Shown one piece after another: positions 25,347 to 34,394 of a stretch of DNA of 64,000 nt. Source of the stretch: Kitasatospora viridis. GTDB taxonomy: Bacteria > Actinomycetota > Actinomycetes > Streptomycetales > Streptomycetaceae. The stretch covers positions 248,001 to 312,000 of the forward strand of contig NZ_VIWT01000005.1 in the NCBI RefSeq assembly GCF_007829815.1, written 5' to 3'. Every line of letters begins with the position of its first letter. The stretch's first letter is position 1. Under the pieces are notes generated by a model. The model saw only the letters and a program-made list of their open reading frames with translations, did no database searches and was not told where the DNA came from. The position numbers were made by a program, and so were the translations under genes.

Positions 25347-27161
25347 ATGAGTCTGCGCTGGCGCTCCCTCGGCGGGCCGATCGCCGCTCTCCCCATGCTC
25401 GCCGCCCTGGTGGTCGCCGTTCCCGGCACCGCTCAGGCCGCGGTCAGCAGCGGCAACCTGATCGTCAACGGCAACGCCGAGGCCGGCGGCTCCTGTTCGA
25501 ACGACTGGGCGGCGGCCACCACCGTGCCCGGTTGGACGGTCCAGGCCGGCGGCATCGACGTCATGTGCTCCACGGTCGGCTCCTTCGGGCAGCCGAGCGA
25601 CGGCAACACCCTCGGCAAGGCCTTCTTCGGTCCCGGCAACTTCGGCGACGGCTCGATGGCGCAGACCGTCGACGTCTCCTCGGCCGCCGCCGCCATCGAC
25701 GGCGGCGGGGTGCACTACAACCTCGGCGCCTGGCTGGGTGGTTGGACCACGTACGGCGGCTACGCCGCGGTCAGCCTGCACTTCCAGGACGGCAACGGCC
25801 AGCCGCTCGGCGCCACCGCCAAGCTGCCCACCGTCTCCGCCACCGACCGGGGCCTGGCGACCAAGTTCCTGGCCCGCACCAGCACCGGCGCCGTCCCGGC
25901 CGGCACCCGCTCGATCCAGGTCGAGGTGCAGTTCCTCTCCACCACGAACGAGACCGGCTACCTGGACAACCTCTCGCTCAGCCTCGACACCCCGGTCAGC
26001 GCGCCGGCCCCGCTGGCCCCGCCGGTGTCGGCCGTGCCCGGCTACGACCACGTGTTCAACGTGATGATGGAGAACACCGACTACTCCGAGGTCATGAACG
26101 ACCCGGCGGACACGCCGTTCATGCACAGCCTGATGTCCCAGGGCGCCACCCTCACCGACGCCCACGGCGTCTACCACCCGAGCGACGAGAACTACCTGGC
26201 CATCGCGGGCGGCGACACCTACACCAAGGGCGCCACCTACTGGCCCAACATCAACTCGCCCCAGCGCAACCTGGGCGACACCATCGAGGCGTCCGGCCAG
26301 ACCTGGAAGGCCTACGAGCAGGGAATGGGCACGCCCTGCAACACCACCACCCAGTACGACGCGAAGTACGAGCCGGACGACGCGCCGTTCATCAACTACA
26401 CCGACATCAGCGGCAACGCGGCCCGCTGCGCGGCCCACCTGTTCGACACCACGCAGCTGACCACCGACCTCCAGTCGGCCGCCACCACGCCGAACTTCTC
26501 CTGGATCGCCGCCGACGACTACTACGACGGCGAGGCCTCCGGCAACGGCAACGCCACCAGCCTGCAGACCCAGGACGGCTGGCTGAAGCAGACCCTCGCC
26601 CCGGTGCTGAACTCCCCGGCCTGGACCCAGCAGCGCTCGCTGCTGGTGCTCACCTGGGACGAGAGCGAGAGCGAGGGCTACGACCACGTCGCCACCGTGG
26701 TGCTCGGCTCGCAGGGCACCGTGCCGGCCGGCACCAGCAGCCCGATGCACTACGACCACTACAGCATCGGCCGCACCATCGAGTCGGCGCTCGGCCTGCC
26801 GGGCCTGACCGCCAACGACACCTACGCGACGCCGCTGAACGCCGCCTTCGCGCCGTCCACCGCGACCACCCCCACCCTGACCGGTGACCTGAACGCGGTG
26901 GCCAACGGCGGCAACGTCACCCTGCGCTACTCGGTGCCGACCGCCGCGCAGGCCGGTGCGAAGAACTGGGTCGGCGTCTACCCGGCCGGTGTCACCCCCG
27001 GCGCGCAGTCCTCGCTGACCTGGGCCTACACGCCGAACCAGAGCGGCGCGGTGACCCTGTCCACCGGCAAGCTGAACGGCGCGGGCCAGTACGACGTGTA
27101 CTACCTCGCCAACGACGGCTACTCGGTGCTGGCCGGTCCGTTCCGGCTCACCGTCGGCTGA
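25347..27161 (+). CDS. Secreted phosphoesterase (alkaline phosphatase superfamily)
   Basis: A 604-residue protein with a signal peptide ending near AQA-AVS (residue ~31). Residues ~35-220 form a beta-sandwich, probably a carbohydrate-binding-like domain (NLIVNGNAEAGGSC...LDNLSLSL). Residues ~230-520 are the phosphoesterase domain: YDHVFNVMMENTDYSEVM (metal-site E-N), DAHGVYHPSDENYLAIAGGDTY, TPNFSWIAADDYYDGEAS, and SLLVLTWDESESEGYDHVATVVLG with metal-binding Asp and His. A C-terminal domain of about 100 residues is beta-rich. It probably hydrolyses phosphate esters outside the cell. Start ATG with GAGG upstream; the frame is open further upstream but lacks a signal context. A strong terminator follows. 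Confidence 0.88.
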   Translation: MSLRWRSLGGPIAALPMLAALVVAVPGTAQAAVSSGNLIVNGNAEAGGSCSNDWAAATTVPGWTVQAGGIDVMCSTVGSFGQPSDGNTLGKAFFGPGNFGDGSMAQTVDVSSAAAAIDGGGVHYNLGAWLGGWTTYGGYAAVSLHFQDGNGQPLGATAKLPTVSATDRGLATKFLARTSTGAVPAGTRSIQVEVQFLSTTNETGYLDNLSLSLDTPVSAPAPLAPPVSAVPGYDHVFNVMMENTDYSEVMNDPADTPFMHSLMSQGATLTDAHGVYHPSDENYLAIAGGDTYTKGATYWPNINSPQRNLGDTIEASGQTWKAYEQGMGTPCNTTTQYDAKYEPDDAPFINYTDISGNAARCAAHLFDTTQLTTDLQSAATTPNFSWIAADDYYDGEASGNGNATSLQTQDGWLKQTLAPVLNSPAWTQQRSLLVLTWDESESEGYDHVATVVLGSQGTVPAGTSSPMHYDHYSIGRTIESALGLPGLTANDTYATPLNAAFAPSTATTPTLTGDLNAVANGGNVTLRYSVPTAAQAGAKNWVGVYPAGVTPGAQSSLTWAYTPNQSGAVTLSTGKLNGAGQYDVYYLANDGYSVLAGPFRLTVG

Positions 27162-27194
27162 CGGTCGGTCACTGACGGCTGACGACTGACGGTC

Positions 27195-27229
27195 GGTCGG
27201 CCCGGGCGCTGTGTGCGCCCGGGCCGACC
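27195..27229. terminator. Perfect 15-bp hairpin after the phosphoesterase gene
   Basis: GGTCGGCCCGGGCGC and its exact complement flank a 5-nt loop TGTGT, 34 bp after the stop codon. No T-tract. One of the clearest terminators in the window. Confidence 0.9.
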
Positions 27230-27273
27230 GCCGCAGGCTTGCGTCCCACCGCGTCACCGGTCAACATGGTGAC

Positions 27274-27819
27274 GTGAATCATGCCTTTCCCTGCGGAACG
27301 CTCCCGCTGGACTTCGTCGGCACCCTGCGCGCCCGGCGGGGCGAGGCGCCGACCGAGAAGCTCGCCACCACCGCACTGCTCGACGACTGGTTCGTCGAGG
27401 CGGGGATGCTGGACGCCGCGCCCGGTGCCGACCAGGTCGACCTCGACATCGCCGTCGAGGTGCGCGAGGCGATCTACCAGCTGGTCGCCGCCCGGATCGA
27501 GGAACGGCCGCTGCCCGCCCAGCCGGTGGCGCTGCTGAACCGGCACGCGGCCGGCCTGCCGGTCACCCTGCGGCTCGGCGACGGGGGCGTGACCCGCACC
27601 GGCTCGGTCGCCCAGGGGCTCACCGCGCTCGCCCGCGAGGCGGTGGAGATCCTCGGCGGCGCGGACGGCGCACTGCTGCGGGAGTGCGCCCGCCCCGAGT
27701 GCACCCAGGTCTACCTCGACCACTCGCGCGGCCACCGGCGCGAGTGGTGCGCGATGCGGACCTGCGGCAACCGGGTCAAGGCCGCCGCCTACCGGGCCCG
27801 GGCGAGCGCCAAGGCGTAG
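27274..27819 (+). CDS. CGNR zinc-finger (ABATE-type) regulator
   Basis: A 181-residue protein starting at GTG 27274. The N-terminal part (LPLDFVGTLRARRGE...LLDDWFVEAGML) is the ABATE-type domain usual for this family. The C-terminal zinc finger is CARPECTQVYLDHSRGHRREWCAMRTCGNRVKAAAYRAR, with the Cys4 ligands and the signature CGNR intact. Such proteins are predicted DNA-binding regulators in actinomycetes. It stands alone between a terminator and the promoter of the caspase module, so its targets are unknown. Confidence 0.9.
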   Translation: MNHAFPCGTLPLDFVGTLRARRGEAPTEKLATTALLDDWFVEAGMLDAAPGADQVDLDIAVEVREAIYQLVAARIEERPLPAQPVALLNRHAAGLPVTLRLGDGGVTRTGSVAQGLTALAREAVEILGGADGALLRECARPECTQVYLDHSRGHRREWCAMRTCGNRVKAAAYRARASAKA

Positions 27820-27881
27820 CCGCTCCCGCACGCCCGTCCTTCCGCTCCTCCTCCCGCTCCTCCGATCGCCCCTCCGATCGA

Positions 27882-27910
27882 TTGACGCAAGGCGGTGGCG
27901 GGGCTACCGT
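27882..27910 (+). promoter_or_regulatory. Promoter of the EACC1-caspase module
   Basis: TTGACG, a 17-bp spacer and TACCGT, ending 33 bp before the first GTG. A good match to housekeeping actinomycete promoters. Upstream (27838-27881) lies a C/T-rich stretch with CCTCCGATCG repeated twice in tandem, which could bind a regulator. Confidence 0.75.
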
Positions 27911-27943
27911 CGGCGACTGGTACCAGGGTGAGGGGGCTCGGGC

Positions 27944-28306
27944 GTGGCGACCAGGATCTCGGTGACGGTGAAGGGCCAGTTGGGCCTGGACGACCCCGAC
28001 GAGTTGCTCGCCGAGCTGGCGAACGCGACCGGGGCGCCCTGGAGTTCACGGGCCGTCGACCAGGGCGCGGTGCTGATCGGCGGGGTCGCCGAGATCGTGC
28101 TGGTGGCCGTGGTCGGCAAGGGCACCGAGATCGCGGTCGGGGCGGCGGTGGACCAGGTGCGGGCGGCCGTGGCGCGCTGGCGGCGCGGGCGGCTCGACCC
28201 GCCGGAGACCGAGATCCGCGAGGAGCCACTGCCGGACGAAGCCGACGGCGTCGACGAGGCCGGCGGGGCCGAACCGCCGGGCGGTGCCGAGGGCGCGGGC
28301 GACTGA
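27944..28306 (+). CDS. EACC1-like small protein of a conflict module
   Basis: A 120-residue protein with a GTG start. It begins with a beta-strand (ATRISVTVKGQLGLDDPDELLAELANATGAPWSS) and has a hydrophobic central stretch (GAVLIGGVAEIVLVAVVGKGTEIAVGAAVDQVRAAVARWRRG). An acidic low-complexity tail of about 35 residues follows. The small alpha/beta fold, length and place directly before a caspase-like gene fit the effector-associated constant component 1 (EACC1) family described in multicellular actinomycetes. I made this match from memory of the pattern, not by a search. The stop is 1 bp before the next ATG, so the genes are co-translated. Confidence 0.6.
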   Translation: MATRISVTVKGQLGLDDPDELLAELANATGAPWSSRAVDQGAVLIGGVAEIVLVAVVGKGTEIAVGAAVDQVRAAVARWRRGRLDPPETEIREEPLPDEADGVDEAGGAEPPGGAEGAGD

Positions 28307-28307
28307 G

Positions 28308-29333
28308 ATGGCCTCCCGGGCGGTGGTGATCGCTCCGGCCCGGTACGCCGCGGACTCGGGGATACCGGGCTACTCCTGGATCGGCGCGAGCGCCCGGATG
28401 TACGGCGAGGTGCTGACCGGCGATCCGATGTGGGGGCCCGGGGCCTGCCGGGTGCTGGACGAGTCCCAGGTGCACACCGCCGCCGGCGTGATGGCCGAAC
28501 TCCAGCTGGCCGCCGACGCGGCCGGCCCGGAGGACACCCTGCTGGTCGTCTACGTCGGCCACGGCGCCTACTGGGGCGACCTGCCGGGCGCCCAGGTGCA
28601 CTTCTCGGTGGGCTCCTCGTACGACGGCAAACCCTGGACCTGGCTGTCGAGTTGGTACGTCTACCGGACCATGCGCAGGTCCCGCGCCCGGCTCAAGGTG
28701 CTGATCGCCGACTGCTGCCGCTCCAACCTGCTGCCACAGCTCGGCGACGAGCCGCTGCTGCCGGGCGTGCTCGGCGAGTTGGACCAGGGCACCTGCGTGC
28801 TCACCGCGCTGCGCAACGCCGACCACGCCTCGGCCGAGGGGTGTTCGGCCCTGCCGGGGGAGCTCGCCGAGTGCACGCCGTTCAGCGGCCACCTGCTGAA
28901 CGTCCTGCGGACCGGCACCCAGGACCACCACGCCCGGCTCACCCTCGGCCTGGTGCGGGACGCGGTCAAGCAGCAGATGCACGTCTGCCCGACCCCGCAC
29001 GACGTGCCGCGGATGTCGCTGAACGACGCCCGGGAGAGCACCCCGCTGTTCACCAACCGGATGGCCAGCTCCGCCCGCAACCAGCGGCCGCGCCGCCCGG
29101 TCGAGGCCGAGCAGTGGGTGCGCACCCTGCGCTCCTACGACGACTCGGAGTTGGAGGAGCTGCTGGCCGATCCGCGCAAGACCGGCGAGGTGGTCGCACT
29201 GCTGCACCGGGAGGCGGACGAGGGCAGCCGGCTGATCGCCCAGCGGATCGACGCCGAGGCCAACTCCCGCTACGCGGAGCCGCATGACTTCGCCCGCTAC
29301 TGGAACCGCGTGCAACAGGCGCTGCGCGGATGA
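28308..29333 (+). CDS. Caspase-like (C14/metacaspase) protease
   Basis: A 341-residue protein with a caspase fold and no signal peptide. The N-terminal strand and loop are ASRAVVIAPARYAAD. The catalytic His lies in LLVVYVGHGAYWGDL (about residue 85). The catalytic Cys lies in LKVLIADCCRSN (about residue 140), where DCC is the usual C14 form. Residues 240-341 are a helical tail that may bind partners. The start is the ATG that follows the EACC1 stop by one base; its stop overlaps the next start (ATGA). It is a cytosolic arginine/lysine-type or similar protease by family analogy. It probably acts as the toxic effector of the module. Confidence 0.88.
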   Translation: MASRAVVIAPARYAADSGIPGYSWIGASARMYGEVLTGDPMWGPGACRVLDESQVHTAAGVMAELQLAADAAGPEDTLLVVYVGHGAYWGDLPGAQVHFSVGSSYDGKPWTWLSSWYVYRTMRRSRARLKVLIADCCRSNLLPQLGDEPLLPGVLGELDQGTCVLTALRNADHASAEGCSALPGELAECTPFSGHLLNVLRTGTQDHHARLTLGLVRDAVKQQMHVCPTPHDVPRMSLNDARESTPLFTNRMASSARNQRPRRPVEAEQWVRTLRSYDDSELEELLADPRKTGEVVALLHREADEGSRLIAQRIDAEANSRYAEPHDFARYWNRVQQALRG

Positions 29334-31063
29334 CGCCGCAGGAGCAGCGGCCGCCCGCCGCCCGGTCCCCGGAGTTCGGCTACGAGTGGGTGACCCGGGG
29401 CGACGTGCGCGGCTTCGTGCGGCGGATGCAGGCGATCCGGGAGGGCGAGGAGCCGGCCACCCCGTGGAGCGAGCAGGCCCAGCCGGCCACGGCGATCCGG
29501 GCGCTGTACGCCTTCGCGCTGACCCGTTCGGTCGCTGACCTGATCGAGTCGGCCACCCACTTCCGCAACCGGGACGCCGTCAACGTGCTGGCCATCGCCG
29601 CCCTCTGCCGCTCCGTCAGCGAGGCCGCCGAGCTGGCGATCGGTCAGTGGGACGCGGTGCCGGCCGCCGAGGCCCGGCTGGGCGGGCCGGCCGGGGCGGC
29701 CGGGCTGGACGATCCCGAGGTGGCCCGGCTGCGGGCGCTGCGCGACGGCATCGTGCACGACGTCGCCTGCCAGCGGACCACCCTGGACGTCGCCGCGTTC
29801 ATCCGGGAGTGCCGCGGGCACGGCCGGGCCGAACTGGCCGAGCGGACGGTGCAGGTGTTCGCCCGGACCAGCTCGGGGCGGACCAACCTGGACAAGGCGC
29901 TGCTCTACCTCGCGCTGCGCGACGAGGGCTGCGAGCAGGAGGCGGACGAGCTGCTGCGGCGCACCCTGGACGCGATCGGCCGGGCCGGCGGCACCGAGCG
30001 GGACCCCGACACCAGCCCGGTGGAACTGCACGACCTGGTCGGCGCCCTGCACCACCTGAGCCCCTCCGAGCGGATCCTGGAGAAGTGGATCGACGCGGAG
30101 CTCAAGCTGCCGACCACCCGCAAGGCGGCGATCCAGCTGGCCGCCGTGCTGCTGGCCGACCGCCCGGGCGGCCCGGACACCCTGGTCGAGCACGTCGGCC
30201 GGCACTGGTCGCGCGACAACCTGATCAGGCTGTGCGAACAGCTGGCCCGGCAGTCCTGCGGCCGGTACGAGGACGTCGGCCGGCACGTCGCCGCCCGCAC
30301 CGACCTGCAGGACTTGGCCGACCTCGTCCGGGCGTGGGACGGCTCCAAGGTGCTCGGCAGGTCGACCGAGACCCTGCTCGCCCAGATCGTGGCCCGGGGC
30401 GCCGAGAGTGCCCAGGGGCCGCGCTCGCTCGCCGAACTGGACGACCTGGCGGCCTGGTTGGACGACTCCGAGGCCAGCGCCAGGTGCGGTCGGCTGCTCC
30501 GGCGGGCCGCCGCCGAGCACGTCGACGGCCGGTCGGGCCAGGAGCTGGCCGTGCTGCTCGGCCGGGTCGACCGGCGGCCGGACCACGAGCGGGCCGCCCA
30601 GCGGATCGCGCAGCGGCTCGCCGCCCGGGTGATCGCCACCGGCACCGGCAACGAGGTGTTCGTCGACTACCTCAAGGCGCTGCGGGCCGCGCGGGACACC
30701 GAGGCGGTGTACGCGGCCCGGCGCGAGCTGGCCGACCCGTCCGGCTCGGCCGAGCAGCTCAGGCACTGGCGCGCGGTGGTCGCGGACATCGCCGACCGGC
30801 TGTACTCGCAGGGCCTCCAGGACGACGGCTGGGACCTGCTGGAGCGCTACCTGGAGAACGAGCAGCGGATCACCACGCAGGACGTGGTGGAGGTGGTCGC
30901 CGGGCTGCAGGGCAGCGCGATGCCGGAGGAGCGCCGCTACCTGCTGCTGCGGGCCACGGTGGGCCGCTGGTCGGACGGGCCGCGCCGGGAGGAGGTGGTC
31001 ACCGTGCTGCGCCGGCGCGGGTTCGAGGCGGCCGCCAGCGCCGTCATCCGCTCGCTGCGCTGA
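29330..31063 (+). CDS. Helical-repeat protein of the caspase module
   Basis: A 577-residue protein composed almost wholly of helix pairs, TPR/HEAT-like in period (for example TNLDKALLYLALRDEGCEQEADELLRRTL, TRKAAIQLAAVLLADRPGGPDTLVEHV, YLLLRATVGRWSDGPRREEVVTVLRRRGFEAAASAVIRSLR). No P-loop or zinc site is seen. It is translationally coupled to the caspase gene by ATGA. It likely senses or scaffolds: a solenoid that holds the protease inactive until triggered is one reading. The last 20 bp overlap the end of the convergent APC permease gene. Confidence 0.75.
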   Translation: MTPQEQRPPAARSPEFGYEWVTRGDVRGFVRRMQAIREGEEPATPWSEQAQPATAIRALYAFALTRSVADLIESATHFRNRDAVNVLAIAALCRSVSEAAELAIGQWDAVPAAEARLGGPAGAAGLDDPEVARLRALRDGIVHDVACQRTTLDVAAFIRECRGHGRAELAERTVQVFARTSSGRTNLDKALLYLALRDEGCEQEADELLRRTLDAIGRAGGTERDPDTSPVELHDLVGALHHLSPSERILEKWIDAELKLPTTRKAAIQLAAVLLADRPGGPDTLVEHVGRHWSRDNLIRLCEQLARQSCGRYEDVGRHVAARTDLQDLADLVRAWDGSKVLGRSTETLLAQIVARGAESAQGPRSLAELDDLAAWLDDSEASARCGRLLRRAAAEHVDGRSGQELAVLLGRVDRRPDHERAAQRIAQRLAARVIATGTGNEVFVDYLKALRAARDTEAVYAARRELADPSGSAEQLRHWRAVVADIADRLYSQGLQDDGWDLLERYLENEQRITTQDVVEVVAGLQGSAMPEERRYLLLRATVGRWSDGPRREEVVTVLRRRGFEAAASAVIRSLR

Positions 31064-32810
31064 TCCGGTCGGGGTCCTCGCCCGCCGCGCGGGGCCGGGG
31101 CAGGGCCGGGGTCGGGGTCGGCAGCGAGGGCCGCACCCGGTCGGCGTAGTCCTCGGAGAGCACCACCAGCCGGTGGAAGGCCAGCCCCGAGGCGGCCACC
31201 CCCAGCACGCTGCCGACCCAGTGCTCCCGGAAGCCGATCCGGGAGTTCGCCGCGAGGGTCAGCAGGCTGAGCACGGCCAGGTAGCCGAGCAGCCAGATCG
31301 CGGGCGCGGCCCCGGAGCTCGGCGTGCGCCAGTCGCGGAACCTGGTGACGTGCTCCTTGGCGTCGTAGCGCCGGAACCACCCGCCGACCAGCGGCAGGTG
31401 CCGGCGGGCCAGCATCGGCAGCCCGAGCAGCAGCAGGCACCCGGCGGCGAGCGCGGCCAGTCCCGGCCACAGCGCGGACCAGCCGGCCCAGTACAGCACC
31501 TGACCGGTCAGCAGGAAGCTGAGCAGCGCGAGCACCCGGCGCACCGTCGTGCGCCTACCGGAGACCCGCGGCAGGTGTCGGCGCAGCGCCACCAGGGTCA
31601 CGCCCGGCACGGCGTAGACGATCAGGGTGAGCACGCTGCTGGCCGTGATCAGGGTGCCCCAGCTGCCGCCGACGAGCAGCAGCGCGACCCAGCCGATCGC
31701 GAAGTCGACCAGCAGCACCATCCAGTACACGTCCACCAGCCGCCCGCCCAGGCGCAGCGAGGCGTTCCGGGCGACCTGGAGCCCGCGGTGGGTCAGGTGG
31801 GCCCGGCTGAGCGCGGCGACCTCGCCGGTGAGCACGTGGGTGTAGACCAGGCCGGCGCCGAGCGGGGAGAGCAGCGTGTCCAGCCGGATGAAGGGGGTGA
31901 CCCAGAGGAGCGAGGCGGCGACGGCGAACTGGGTGTACGGCGAGGTCTGCGGGGCTTTCTGAGCGGGGTTCAGGTGGCCGAGGAAGACCACCTGGAGCGA
32001 GAGGTAGAGCACGATGGAGCCGAGGATGGTGCCGTACACCGACCAGCGCAGCCGGGCCCCCTCGCCGACGCCGCGCCGCCGGATGTTCCCGGCGAAGTCC
32101 AGCGGGCCCTGGAAGCCGAGGTAGGCGTAGATGACCCCGCTGCCGACCACGGCGGCCAGCGCCGCCTCCAGCCCGTGGCCGACGCCCGGGCGCTGCGCCG
32201 TCACCCAGCGGGTGTCGAACCCCGCGGCGAGCAGCAGCACCACGATCAGCACCGGGACGAGCACCTTCCACACCGTCAGCAGGAAGTTGACCTTCGCGAA
32301 CAGCCGGGGCGCGAGCAGGTTCACCGCGACCATCACGGCCATGAAGAGCGTGGACCAGAGGAAGCCCTCGACGGTCAGGGCGTTGCCGGACGGGTCGAAG
32401 AGCCCGGGGACCCAGGCGGACAGGCCGTCGGTCATGGCGGCGGCCTCGCTGGCCGGGTTGATCGCGTAGAGGGTCCACAGGCCGGCCGCGACCACCGTCG
32501 CCACCAGGGCGCCGCTGCTCTGCAGCGGGAGGAAGACCAGGCCGCCGGTCTTCGGGGCGGCGGTGCCGAGCTCGACCATGACGATCGCGATCACCAGCAT
32601 CAGCGCGCCGCCGATGGCCCAGGCCCAGACGGCGTCGAACCCCGCGATCCCGGCGGCCCGGCTGGCGCTGAGCAGCCAGCCGGAGCCGACCACCCCGCCG
32701 GCGGCCAGGCCCAGCAGGTCGAAGACCGACAGCCGTCGCCGCTCGTCCTCGTCGGCGTCCCCGGGATGCTCCGCCGGGATCCCCCCGGAGCGCGGTTCCC
32801 GGACGCTCAT
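31044..32810 (-). CDS. APC-family amino acid permease
   Basis: About 588 residues starting at the ATG at 32810, which has a GGGGGG ribosome site 8 nt upstream; a GTG two codons earlier is too close to it. The N-terminus reads RRRLSVFDLLGLAAGGVVGSGWLLSA, with the glycine-rich first helix (GVVGSGW) of amino acid-polyamine-organocation permeases. About twelve hydrophobic segments are visible. The C-terminal ~100 residues form a longer hydrophilic part than typical. It probably imports an amino acid using the proton gradient. It is convergent with the helical-repeat gene, overlapping it by 20 bp. Confidence 0.85.
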   Translation of the reverse strand: MSVREPRSGGIPAEHPGDADEDERRRLSVFDLLGLAAGGVVGSGWLLSASRAAGIAGFDAVWAWAIGGALMLVIAIVMVELGTAAPKTGGLVFLPLQSSGALVATVVAAGLWTLYAINPASEAAAMTDGLSAWVPGLFDPSGNALTVEGFLWSTLFMAVMVAVNLLAPRLFAKVNFLLTVWKVLVPVLIVVLLLAAGFDTRWVTAQRPGVGHGLEAALAAVVGSGVIYAYLGFQGPLDFAGNIRRRGVGEGARLRWSVYGTILGSIVLYLSLQVVFLGHLNPAQKAPQTSPYTQFAVAASLLWVTPFIRLDTLLSPLGAGLVYTHVLTGEVAALSRAHLTHRGLQVARNASLRLGGRLVDVYWMVLLVDFAIGWVALLLVGGSWGTLITASSVLTLIVYAVPGVTLVALRRHLPRVSGRRTTVRRVLALLSFLLTGQVLYWAGWSALWPGLAALAAGCLLLLGLPMLARRHLPLVGGWFRRYDAKEHVTRFRDWRTPSSGAAPAIWLLGYLAVLSLLTLAANSRIGFREHWVGSVLGVAASGLAFHRLVVLSEDYADRVRPSLPTPTPALPRPRAAGEDPDRISAASG

Positions 32811-32927
32811 TCGCACACCCCCCGTGGCACATCGAGTCCCCCGTAGCGCGGGAGGGCTCAGGCTACTGGGATTTCCGGGGGCGCGGAACGGCTTCGCCGC
32901 ACTCCGTGTCGAACACCTGACTGATGG

Positions 32928-33740
32928 TCAGCTGCCCTGGGCCGGCTGGCCGGTGCGGCGTTCCAGCCAGCCCGCCAGGCCCGACAGCGCGGTGTTGATC
33001 AGCACGAAGCAGGCCGCCGCCACCAGGTAGGTGGGCAGCACGCTGTGGTAGTACTCGCCCAGCACCTGGGCCTTGTGCAGCAGTTCGAGGTAGCTGACCA
33101 CGTAGCCGAGGGTGGAGTCCTTCAGCAGCCGGACCAACTGGCTGACCAGGGTGGGGACCAGCCGGCGGACGGCCTGCGGGACCACCACCCAGGTCATCGC
33201 CTGCCAGTAGGTCATGCCCAGGCTGTACGCGGCCTCGGACTGGCCGCGGTCCAGGGCCAGCACACCGGCCCGGAAGATCTCGGACAGCACCGCGGCGTTG
33301 CCCAGCACGATCGGGATGACCAGCTGCCAGAACACCGGGAAGGTCAGCCCGGCCCGGGGCAGGCCGAACAGGAAGACGTACAGCAGCAGGAGCAGCGGGA
33401 CGGACCGGAACAGCTCCACGTAGGCCCGGGCCAGCGCCCGGGCCGGCCGGTTGCGGCTGAGCCGCACCAGCGCGATCAGCGCGCCCAGCGGCAGCGCCAG
33501 GCCGGCCGCGACCCCGGTGACCAGCAGGGTCTGCTCGACGCCGTCGAGCAGGAACCGGATGATCGGCCACTGGGTGAACATCTGCCACTGGGCGGGGGCG
33601 AGTTGGCCGTGCGCGGCGAACTGGCGCAGGGCCAGCGCCAGCAGCGCGGCCAGCACCAGGACCGAGACGGCGGTGGCGTTGCGGATCCGGCGCCGGCCGC
33701 GCGGGCCCGGCGGATCGAAGAGCTGGCTGTCGTCGTTCAC
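32928..33740 (-). CDS. gluD: Polar amino acid ABC transporter permease (GluD-like)
   Basis: A 270-residue HisM-type permease. About five membrane helices are present. The EAA loop appears as EAAYSLGMTYWQAMTWVVVPQAVRRLVPTLVSQ. The N-terminal part has a leading helix (ATAVSVLVLAALLALAL) as in GluD. It is the last gene of a gluABCD-order operon, starting 10 bp after gluC on the minus strand. It forms the channel with GluC and imports glutamate or a similar polar amino acid. Confidence 0.9.
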   Translation of the reverse strand: MNDDSQLFDPPGPRGRRRIRNATAVSVLVLAALLALALRQFAAHGQLAPAQWQMFTQWPIIRFLLDGVEQTLLVTGVAAGLALPLGALIALVRLSRNRPARALARAYVELFRSVPLLLLLYVFLFGLPRAGLTFPVFWQLVIPIVLGNAAVLSEIFRAGVLALDRGQSEAAYSLGMTYWQAMTWVVVPQAVRRLVPTLVSQLVRLLKDSTLGYVVSYLELLHKAQVLGEYYHSVLPTYLVAAACFVLINTALSGLAGWLERRTGQPAQGS

Positions 33741-33750
33741 CGCGTGCCCC

Positions 33751-34389
33751 TCACCGTTTGATGGCCACCTTGCGTTCGATCCGGCCGGTGATCAGCCCGG
33801 AGGTCAGGGTGATCGCCACGTAGACCGCCGTGGTCAGCGCGAAACTGGTCAACGGGTTGTCGTACTTGAGCGTCACCAGCTGCGCCTGGCCGGTCAGTTC
33901 GGGCACGCCGACGGCCGCCGCCAGCGAGGTGCCGAGCGCCAGGCCGATGAAGACGTTGCCCAGCGGCTGCACCATCGAGCGCAGCGCCTGCGGGACCACC
34001 ACGTGGCGCAGGCACTGGGTGAAGGTCAGGCCGAGCGCCCGGGCCGCCTCGATCTGCCCGCGCGGCACGGTCCGCACGCCCGAGCGCACCACCTCGCAGA
34101 CGAAGGCGGCCCAGTACAGCGCCATGGTCAGCGTCACCGTCGCGAACAGCGAGTAGAGCAGCCCGATCTCGGGCAGCCCGAAGACGAACAGCACCAGCAG
34201 CACCAGCAGCGGGATGTTGCGGAACGCCGTGACGTAGGCCGCGCCGGCCAGCCGCAGCGGGGGCACCGGGCTGATCCGGCAGACCGCCAGCAGCACGCCC
34301 AGCAGCAGCGCGCCCGCGAAGGCCAGCGCGGTCATCAGCACGGTGGTCAGCAGCCCGTGGCCGAGCGGGCCGAGCACCTGCGTCGGCAC
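33751..34389 (-). CDS. gluC: Polar amino acid ABC transporter permease (GluC-like)
   Basis: A 212-residue permease with five helices and a clear EAA motif (EAARALGLTFTQCLRHVVVPQALRSMVQPLGN). The GTG start has GGGAG about 8 nt upstream and lies 5 bp after the gluB stop. It pairs with GluD in the membrane. Confidence 0.9.
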   Translation of the reverse strand: MPTQVLGPLGHGLLTTVLMTALAFAGALLLGVLLAVCRISPVPPLRLAGAAYVTAFRNIPLLVLLVLFVFGLPEIGLLYSLFATVTLTMALYWAAFVCEVVRSGVRTVPRGQIEAARALGLTFTQCLRHVVVPQALRSMVQPLGNVFIGLALGTSLAAAVGVPELTGQAQLVTLKYDNPLTSFALTTAVYVAITLTSGLITGRIERKVAIKR

Positions 34390-34394
34390 CGGGC

